Assembly: GCA_018240895.1 (NCBI GenBank)
Contig: JAFEEX010000024.1
Coordinates: 1 to 37,662 of the forward strand
Length of the DNA: 37,662 nt
Source: Pseudomonadota bacterium
GTDB lineage: Bacteria; Pseudomonadota; Alphaproteobacteria; Sphingomonadales; Sphingomonadaceae
Direction of reading: 5' to 3'
This document shows positions 31,897 through 37,662 of this stretch, one piece after another. Below the pieces are notes generated by a model. It was not told the DNA's origin, did not search any database, and saw only the letters and a program-made list of their open reading frames with translations. Each line of letters begins with the position of its first letter. The stretch's first letter is position 1. A program made the position numbers and the translations under genes.

Positions 31897-33360
31897 TCAG
31901 ATTTTCCGTCCCTCGGACAGGCCGTGAAGAATATAGTGGCGAAGCGGATCCATCCCTTCGGCGCGGACATCGGCGTTGAGCGTATTGTAGCGTTCGGCAT
32001 CGAACAGGTTCGCTCTCGCCAGCCTGCGCAGTTCCTGCTTTCGCCGGAAAACGAACGGCAGAAAATCCCGCCAGCCAGAGCGGGCCGTCAAAACGGAGCT
32101 GGCCTTCTGCAACCATTCAAACTTTTCATTCAGGCCGCGCAGCTCAGCCAACTGCTGCTCCGCTTCATCCAGCCGCTGCCGGCTTTCGTCCAGGTGCCGA
32201 GCGGTGCTGCGCAATTGTCCCGTCAGATCGGCAATTACCGCTTTGGACGCGCACAGCGCTTCTTCGCTTGATCGCCGTGCGGCAAGCGCCAAATCGCGCG
32301 AATCGTCCGCCAGCATGAGAGTCTCTCCAAGGCGGACGGCTTCCGCCCGGGCGGCGTTGCGCTCGTCTGTCAGCTCCGAAACCCGGACAGCCGCCTGCGT
32401 CAGTTTGTCCTGAGCAATGTCTGCCCGTTCGGATACCTGCGCGATTTCCGTCCACTTTTCGGCAAGCAGGGTTTCGTAATGTGTCCGGTCTGTCGCCGCC
32501 AGTTCGTGAAGGGTATCATACTGCCTGGACAGCGCCGCAGTCTCTTCCCGCGCAGCATCGCGTTGCCGGGAAAGCCCTTCAGTCTGATCATGCATTTCGG
32601 CAAGTGCGTGCCGCAGTTCCTGCGCCTCTTTCCGGGCAACATCGTACTGCCCGGAAAAGGCATCCGCCTGGCCCTGCGTTTCCGCGAGGGCGGACCGCAG
32701 TGCCGCCGCCTCGGCGTTTGCCCGGCCGGTCAGCAGCATGTCCTCGGTTTCCGCAATCGGCTGAACCGGCTCCCCCTCGTCACCGATCAAGACGTTGAAA
32801 CAGGGAAAATCCTGGTAAAGGGATTCGGAGGGCCGGCTTCCGCTTGGCCCGGCCTTGCGGAACACCGCAACGAAATCGTTCCAGATGTCGTCTTGACGCA
32901 TCGCGACAAAACTCTCCACCAGGCTGACTTTCAAACCCTGCGATCGTGCCCAGGCAGCCAGGGCGCGCCCCGAATCCGGATAGAACCGCCAGCAATCCAG
33001 CGGATACCGGTGCACCACGCCATTGGACGGCACATTGATGTATATGTGGCCACCCGCTTTTGCGGCGCGGCACATTTCCAGAAACGTGTTCCAGAAGGCC
33101 GGATCGTGTTCAAGCGCGGATGAGGCGATGACCAGATCGAACCGCCCGTGCTCCAACGGCAGCGCCGCGCCGGGTTTGACCACGATATCGACCCCGGGTC
33201 CTGGTTCAAAATCCACGCCAACATAATTCACGTCAGGGCCGGTATGCCCCCTGAGCGATCCATTGACGTCATAGGAACCTATTTCGAGAATGTCGGGACG
33301 CGGCTGCCCCGCATAGATATCGATCGCCCGGCACCCGATCTGAAATGCGGTATCGTGCAT
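31897..33360 (-). CDS. SAM methyltransferase fused to coiled coil and C-terminal glycan-cluster tag
   Basis: 487-residue multidomain protein. Residues about 1-185 are a class I SAM-dependent methyltransferase: the motif I-like DILEIGSYDVNGSLRG, the acidic loop VGVDFEPGPGVDIV, and FDLVIASSALEHD with the motif-IV like Asp and AGGHIYINVPSNG. Residues about 215-420 are a long Glu/Ala/Arg-rich coiled coil. The end is the tail starting LFDAERYN and ending DPLRHYILHGLSEGRKI, which matches the tail of the protein at 30270-31133. The methylation target is unknown; a sugar or lipid-linked glycan is plausible from context. Weak ribosome-binding site (GGAATCAGG). The IS remnant lies just beyond its stop. 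Confidence 0.8.
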   Translation of the reverse strand: MHDTAFQIGCRAIDIYAGQPRPDILEIGSYDVNGSLRGHTGPDVNYVGVDFEPGPGVDIVVKPGAALPLEHGRFDLVIASSALEHDPAFWNTFLEMCRAAKAGGHIYINVPSNGVVHRYPLDCWRFYPDSGRALAAWARSQGLKVSLVESFVAMRQDDIWNDFVAVFRKAGPSGSRPSESLYQDFPCFNVLIGDEGEPVQPIAETEDMLLTGRANAEAAALRSALAETQGQADAFSGQYDVARKEAQELRHALAEMHDQTEGLSRQRDAAREETAALSRQYDTLHELAATDRTHYETLLAEKWTEIAQVSERADIAQDKLTQAAVRVSELTDERNAARAEAVRLGETLMLADDSRDLALAARRSSEEALCASKAVIADLTGQLRSTARHLDESRQRLDEAEQQLAELRGLNEKFEWLQKASSVLTARSGWRDFLPFVFRRKQELRRLARANLFDAERYNTLNADVRAEGMDPLRHYILHGLSEGRKI

Positions 33361-33429
33361 TGCCTGATTCCCATAGCGCTGGAGGTATTCGGGTGCCGCT
33401 TACGGAACGGCTGGTCAAATCCCCCATCT

Positions 33430-34374
33430 TCAGCCCAGCAGTTTCTTCCCAACACTGCGCACCCACGTTTTGAGCTGGACACCCGGCGTCATGCTGCTGT
33501 CCACACTCTTTCCCATGTACCTGTTGGGCTTCGGCCGGCCGTCGCTGATCGAGACCAGATTGCGCAGATGCAATTGCCCCAGGGTCTCATCCGAAAACGC
33601 CGGGGTGTAGTAAATGCAGTCATCAAAGAAGTAGTGTGTCACCTGTGACCAGCGGGTCAGGCACGGGTTTGCCTGATGGCTTCCGCCGTGCAGCAGATTG
33701 GCGCACCAGATCAGCGCCTGGCCCTTGCGGGGAAGGAAGGTTTCCGTCTGGGCGTTCTGGGCCTGGCACAGCGCATCCCATGCCGCCGCGTAAGGATCCT
33801 GCGCCGATTCGTTCTTGCTGTGGCCGCTGCGCCCGATCAGGGCATTGGTCATGATCGGCCAGCGGTGCGAGCCAGGGTAATAGAACAGCGGACCGGCATC
33901 GGGGCTGACATCCTCCATCGCCAGCCACACGCCGCACATGAAGCGTTCTGGCAGGCTGGAGAAATGCACCGAATCCGAATGGCCCGGCTGCTGAGTTCCA
34001 ACCGGGAAGTTCAAGGTCTGGAACGGAAAGGCTGACCGGCCATAAAGTTTGCCCAGCAGGTCCAGCACAATCCGGTTCGCGGCGATCGCGCGGACATCCT
34101 CATTGAATGTCCAGGCATCCTGTATCCGCCGTTCGGCCGCGGTCTTGTCGCTGAGCGGATCGGCGAAATCGACGCCATAACGCGGCCCCAGGCTCGCCTT
34201 GATCCGCGCGATCCGCTGTTCCAGATCGGTGTCCGGAAAATCGAACACCGCATAGCCCTTTTCATGCAGGTCAGCGGCAATGGCTTCCTCTTGCGCGGAC
34301 AGCCCCATCGATGCCCGCTGCGCGTGGAACAGAGGAGATTCGATCAGCGGCAGGCCGGGTAGCGGATTGATCAC
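33430..34374 (-). CDS. Phytanoyl-CoA dioxygenase (PhyH) family protein
   Basis: 314-residue Fe(II)/2-oxoglutarate-dependent oxygenase of the PhyH family. The iron-binding triad is visible: H132 and D134 in PGHSDSVHF, and the distal H229 in WCANLLHGGS. FYYPGSHRW is a typical PhyH segment. Members hydroxylate varied substrates, and several are found in polysaccharide or glycoprotein gene clusters. The substrate here is unknown. It lies 69 bases upstream (in transcription) of the methyltransferase/coiled-coil gene and 15 bases downstream of the DUF5672 gene, consistent with one transcript. No signal peptide. Confidence 0.87.
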   Translation of the reverse strand: MINPLPGLPLIESPLFHAQRASMGLSAQEEAIAADLHEKGYAVFDFPDTDLEQRIARIKASLGPRYGVDFADPLSDKTAAERRIQDAWTFNEDVRAIAANRIVLDLLGKLYGRSAFPFQTLNFPVGTQQPGHSDSVHFSSLPERFMCGVWLAMEDVSPDAGPLFYYPGSHRWPIMTNALIGRSGHSKNESAQDPYAAAWDALCQAQNAQTETFLPRKGQALIWCANLLHGGSHQANPCLTRWSQVTHYFFDDCIYYTPAFSDETLGQLHLRNLVSISDGRPKPNRYMGKSVDSSMTPGVQLKTWVRSVGKKLLG

Positions 34375-34389
34375 TAATTCGCGGGCCTT

Positions 34390-35217
34390 CTATTGCAAAT
34401 CATCGGAATGCGCCGGGCGGATATCCTTGCGGGCGCGATTACCTTGCAGGCTTTGCTTCACCCGATCAACACTCATCCTGGCGATCCGCGGCAGGCCGTC
34501 CGGCCCCCCGCTCATCTGTCTGACCAGCCCCCAGAAATCGTGACGCACCGTGGCCAGGTCATCAAGCTGGCGATAGACCTGCCAGAACGCCTCCGCGCCG
34601 ATCGCCCGCGGCATATTGAACACGCCGTGAAAGCCGAAACTGCGGGCCGGATCGCCCGCCCGTTCGGCGGAAAAAAGATCGGCCAGTTCGCCCGGCGCAA
34701 AACGCATCCCGCGTTCTTCCAGCCACAGCCGGTTGGTTCGTCCGATCGCGATATCCTCGATATGCCGGCCGCGAAACGCCGGAGAGCGGCATGCTTCCAT
34801 CAATCGCCGGCTGCGCAGCGAAAATCCGCCGTTGCCAACATCGTGGCCATCGGCAAACTGCGGCCAGCGCGCGCCGATGTAATCATAATCAAGGAAATCC
34901 GCACGCCACAACGCGGGATCAAGAACATGGCCATCCCACTGCGCGACCAGGCAATAGGGCGTGTCGACGTGGTCCACCATCTGCGTCAGCACAAAGTCCG
35001 AATAGGCCGCCGATGAACCCAGCGGCGCGATCGGAACCACCTGGATGGCGGGATGGCGGGGGCGCACCCGGGCATGGGTGAACAGCTTGCAGGCGGCAAA
35101 GGCTATGCCGTCCATGCTGACCTCCAGCGCACGCATGGTTGCGCGGACATTTACCGATGCCGCCGCGCACAAGGTCACCTGCGGCAAGGCAAGGCGGGTT
35201 CCGTTTTGCGCCGTCAC
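34390..35217 (-). CDS. DUF5672 family protein
   Basis: 275-residue protein matching the DUF5672 family, which is found mostly in glycan-related gene clusters and may be a glycosyltransferase-like fold. The diagnostic core is YCLVAQWDGHVLDPALW, then the DYDYIGARWPQF segment and VGNGGFSLRSRRLM. The WDG and NGGFSLRS blocks resemble those of nucleotide-sugar-using transferases, but activity is not proven for the family. The ATG overlaps the stop of the GT2 gene by 4 bases (35214-35217), so they are translationally coupled. Confidence 0.82.
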   Translation of the reverse strand: MTAQNGTRLALPQVTLCAAASVNVRATMRALEVSMDGIAFAACKLFTHARVRPRHPAIQVVPIAPLGSSAAYSDFVLTQMVDHVDTPYCLVAQWDGHVLDPALWRADFLDYDYIGARWPQFADGHDVGNGGFSLRSRRLMEACRSPAFRGRHIEDIAIGRTNRLWLEERGMRFAPGELADLFSAERAGDPARSFGFHGVFNMPRAIGAEAFWQVYRQLDDLATVRHDFWGLVRQMSGGPDGLPRIARMSVDRVKQSLQGNRARKDIRPAHSDDLQ

Positions 35218-36839
35218 AGCCCGACCACGAATTGTTCGCTCGCCCGGCTAAGATGCGGGTGGTGAAAGGGATCGGTCACCCTATCGGTGTTCCACAAGCG
35301 TTGCAGAGCGGCCAGTTCCTTCGCAAAGCGCGCCGCCCCCGCCGGATCGCGATCCAGCCCGCGCGACACCGATTCGTGATGGATCAGCGTCGCGCGCGGT
35401 TCATAAAATGATTGCCAGCCCCGCTGGTTCAGCCTGAGGCACAGGTCAACATCGTTGAATGCAACCGCAAAGTTCTCTTCGTCGAACCCGCCCACCGCAT
35501 GAAAGCGCTCCTTCTCCACCACCAGGCACGCCCCGGTTACAGCTGAGACGAATTGCGGCAGCGAATGGCGATCAAAATAGCCGCCCTCGTCCGGATCAAG
35601 CAACCGGTGTGCATGACCCGCGGCGTTGCCCATGCCGATCACCACTCCGGCGTGCTGGATACGGCCATCGGGATAAAGCAGGCGGGCCCCCACCGCGCCC
35701 ACCTCGCCCCGCTGCGCCTGAACCGCCATGATGCGGAGCCAGTCGGGGTGCGTGATCTCGACATCGTTGTTGAGCAGGCACAGCAGCCGCCCGCGGGCTT
35801 CGCCGGCTGCGCGATTGTTGAGCGCCGCGTAGTTGAACGGGCCGGCGTCACGCAATACGTGGTGGCGCGCCGGATCAAGCCCATCAAGATAGGCGAGCGT
35901 TTCAGGGTCATCGCTGCCGTTGTCGACAATGATGGCTTCCAGATCAGGATAATCGGTAGCGGCAACGCCTTCAAGGCAAGTCCGCAGCAGATCGACACGG
36001 TTGCGCGTCGGGATGATGATGGAAACGGGTGGAAGGTTCTGCCCCCCAGATTGAGGCACAGCCGGCAGGCGCGGCAACGGACGCGATCGGCGGCGATGCA
36101 GCATGGCAGCAAGGTGGGCCGGTGTGTCCCGCGCTGCGATGCGCCGGGTCAGGCTGGCCGCCCAGTCCGGTGACGATGCACAGGCTTCCAGATCCTCTGC
36201 CCCCGCCCGCAGGATAGAAGCGCCGGAAAGATAATCGAAATGATCGAACAATTCGGCATTCCAGCCGGGCTTGAAATGGGGTTGATGCGGTGGCCCCTTG
36301 CCGTCCAGCAGATCGTCATCGGCATAGATCAGCCGCGTCGCCGCGTCGGCCTGCGCGGCGGCTGCGCGGTAGGCTGCACCGGCACCCGGCGCAAGCTGAT
36401 CCCCCGCGGTGATCGGCATCAGCCACGGCCCCGCAGCCCAGTCGATCATCTTCGCCACGTCGAGCGGCGACAGGCCGGGCCGCATCCCGATGGTGAGTGC
36501 GTCCACGCCTTCCGCCGAGAGGCTGCGCAAGGTGTCATCAAGGCCGGCATCGTCTTCCCCGGCATCGATCAGGGCAACAAGCGGCGGAGTGTCGCCCACG
36601 CCCTGATCATCGCCGGGCACCACTCCATGGCGGATCTGCCAAAGCCGATAGGCAAGGGGCGAACGCCCGAACAGGGATGCAAACTGATTGCGTGACCGAA
36701 CCCGCTTCCCGCGCAGACGCCACCATGCGGCGGTCAGGTAAGCACCGGGTTCCGTACCCAGCGCGCGGCAATGAACCCGCAAGACAAGCCACCTGTCAGC
36801 CCAATTTGCCGGGCCCCTGTCTGTCGTTTCCGCCTGCAT
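35214..36839 (-). CDS. Glycosyltransferase family 2 protein
   Basis: 541-residue protein. The C-terminal half is a GT-A fold glycosyltransferase: PPVSIIIPTRNRVDLLRT from about residue 271, DLEAIIVDNGSDDPETL, and the metal-binding NNDVEI near residue 354, followed by GGFDEENFAVAFNDVDLCLR. The N-terminal 270 residues are a separate, less conserved region with Asp-rich stretches, seen in some large GT2 proteins of rhamnan/EPS clusters. It probably adds a sugar to a lipid-linked or protein-linked glycan using one of the nucleotide sugars made in this region. The ATG at 36839 has no clear ribosome-binding site, so an internal start is possible. It is the first gene of the minus-strand block. Confidence 0.88.
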   Translation of the reverse strand: MQAETTDRGPANWADRWLVLRVHCRALGTEPGAYLTAAWWRLRGKRVRSRNQFASLFGRSPLAYRLWQIRHGVVPGDDQGVGDTPPLVALIDAGEDDAGLDDTLRSLSAEGVDALTIGMRPGLSPLDVAKMIDWAAGPWLMPITAGDQLAPGAGAAYRAAAAQADAATRLIYADDDLLDGKGPPHQPHFKPGWNAELFDHFDYLSGASILRAGAEDLEACASSPDWAASLTRRIAARDTPAHLAAMLHRRRSRPLPRLPAVPQSGGQNLPPVSIIIPTRNRVDLLRTCLEGVAATDYPDLEAIIVDNGSDDPETLAYLDGLDPARHHVLRDAGPFNYAALNNRAAGEARGRLLCLLNNDVEITHPDWLRIMAVQAQRGEVGAVGARLLYPDGRIQHAGVVIGMGNAAGHAHRLLDPDEGGYFDRHSLPQFVSAVTGACLVVEKERFHAVGGFDEENFAVAFNDVDLCLRLNQRGWQSFYEPRATLIHHESVSRGLDRDPAGAARFAKELAALQRLWNTDRVTDPFHHPHLSRASEQFVVGL

Positions 36840-37320
36840 GAGCGGCGGCGATAGCCTATTGGCTTGCCGGAAAAAAGCTGGATTGCGCGGACGCAGACAT
36901 CACGCGGCTCCCGCCATGACACTGCGCCCCGCAAAGCCCGGCCGCCGGCGGTTCATAATCGCCCGCAGGGCCGGCGCCCGAAACTGCGCACCCGTTTGCG
37001 CCTTCTGATCTCAATCTTGTCGAAATGCCGGTTCCGCCCTTTGGCCGCTGCATTCCGCCCCGCGCGCGCTCAAAAACGCGATCATGATCACGACTTCAGG
37101 CGGTATCACTGGGCTGACCCTGATCGCGGGCCCATTTGGCATCGGCAGTATGGTCATTGCGCACATCCCCAAGGGCTGGACGCATCATCATCAACGGATC
37201 GCGAGAATCGCCTTGTGCACCATGCCGACGCTGTCAAAGCGTATAGAGTGGTGCGCGCTCAACCTCCGCAGTGATTCTCAATGGGGAGGCAGCGCAGAGG
37301 TGGAGCGGTGAATCCCAAAC
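36840..37320. other. Intergenic region, no supported gene
   Basis: About 480 bases upstream of the GT2 gene, reaching to the terminator of the right-edge gene. Open frames exist on the plus strand (36864-37274 and 37084-37311) but look like noise: Arg/His-rich or lacking family features, with no good ribosome-binding site. The region should contain the promoter of the minus-strand glycan block. No repeat or RNA gene was recognised. Confidence 0.5.
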
Positions 37321-37355
37321 GTGGCAGGGCGCCTCGGAACAGTCCGCCCTGCCAC
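37321..37355 (-). terminator. Terminator of the right-edge surface protein gene
   Basis: GTGGCAGGGCG (37321-37331) pairs perfectly with CGCCCTGCCAC (37345-37355), 11 bp with a 13-base loop. On the minus strand, reading away from the surface-protein gene, it is followed by GTTTGGG. It begins 23 bases after the stop codon. Confidence 0.75.
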
Positions 37356-37378
37356 GCAAGCCGTATGATTTTTGAAAA

Positions 37379-37662
37379 TCAGGCGGGCTTCAGGAACTTG
37401 CGCCGGCTGGCGATGGCCGCAGCGGCGGCACCGAACAACACCAGCATCGGCGGAGCGGGAACTTCGGTTCCGCTGGACGATCCGGATGATGTCGAGCCGC
37501 CCGAGCTGGTCGAACTGGAGCTGGACGTCGACGAAGACGTGGAGCTGGACGAAGAGGTCGAACTGGACGTCGAGCTTGAGCTGGACGACGAGGTGCTGGT
37601 TGAGCTGGTGACGTTGCCCGACGAGGTCGAGGTACTGGTCGAGCTGGTGACATTGCCCGACG
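37379..37662 (-). CDS. Ser/Thr-rich surface protein with VPAPP-type PEP-CTERM-like anchor (3' end only)
   Basis: The last 93 codons of a gene that continues past the right edge. The frame was read by hand back from the TGA at 37379-37381. The visible N-terminal part is almost entirely Ser and Thr with a few Gly, Asn and Val, and contains the repeat unit SGNVTSSTST twice. The end is a sorting signal: TEVPAPP, then the hydrophobic helix MLVLFGAAAAAIA, then the basic tail SRRKFLKPA. This is a PEP-CTERM-like arrangement in which PEP is replaced by PAP, a variant seen in sphingomonads (from memory). The Ser/Thr-rich stretch is a natural substrate for O-glycosylation and may be modified by the neighbouring glycan genes. 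The terminator at 37321-37355 follows. Confidence 0.8.
   Translation of the reverse strand, partial: SGNVTSSTSTSTSSGNVTSSTSTSSSSSSSTSSSTSSSSSTSSSTSSSSSTSSGGSTSSGSSSGTEVPAPPMLVLFGAAAAAIASRRKFLKPA

Noticed and set aside
36864-37311. Plus-strand frames upstream of the GT2 gene; one contains AHIPKGW, reminiscent of the HIPK start of sulfotransferases
   Set aside because: Only a few residues resemble the family and nothing follows that fits. The other frame is Arg/His-rich noise. No ribosome-binding site was found.
37084-37311. Possible decayed sulfotransferase gene
   Set aside because: A single short motif in an otherwise unrelated frame is not enough evidence for a pseudogene call.

Overview
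The window is GC-rich chromosomal DNA of an alphaproteobacterium, most likely a sphingomonad (Sphingomonadales). The signs are a PEPxxWA-type C-terminal sorting signal, the gene families present (short glutamine-dependent NadE, MidA homologue, GlnD, bdhA, dcd), and short intergenic inverted repeats of a kind I recall from sphingomonads. The genus cannot be fixed from this alone.

Layout. 1-360: 3' end of rpoC and its terminator. 628-1509: an exported PEPxxWA-CTERM protein, convergent with a serine hydrolase (1591-2736). 2771-5964: a tight nadE - small membrane protein - gltX run. 6033-7241: a short Thr/Ile-rich leader peptide, a terminator-like hairpin and asd, which together look like a transcription attenuator. 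7297-12604: bdhA, glnD and an acyl-CoA synthetase on the minus strand. 12762-16451: an operon of lgt, a MidA-type methyltransferase, a ClpP-like protease, a PlsC-type acyltransferase and a small lipoprotein. 16623-22183: a 5'-nucleotidase-type lipoprotein, a divergent TetR regulator, an aminotransferase, an NAD(P)-binding reductase-like protein and dcd.

22298-37662 is dominated by surface-polysaccharide genes. A UDP-glucuronate 4-epimerase-like gene diverges from wecB-wecC (UDP-ManNAcA supply). After a small membrane protein comes a long minus-strand block read from 36839 down to 26287: GT2 glycosyltransferase, DUF5672 protein, PhyH-type dioxygenase, methyltransferase/coiled-coil protein, IS5-family remnant, second coiled-coil protein, gmhA, an SDR epimerase, a fused HddC-GmhB protein and hddA. 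The last group encodes every step from sedoheptulose 7-phosphate to GDP-D-glycero-alpha-D-manno-heptose. The two coiled-coil proteins end in the same 36-residue tag (19 of 36 identical). At the right edge is the 3' end of a Ser/Thr-rich, repeat-bearing surface protein with a VPAPP-type PEP-CTERM-like anchor.

The most notable points are the putative Thr/Ile attenuator in front of asd, the heptose-glycan cluster with its shared C-terminal tag beside a Ser/Thr-rich surface protein, and a TGC-rich palindrome found both before bdhA and before the asd leader. No tRNA, rRNA or CRISPR array was recognised.
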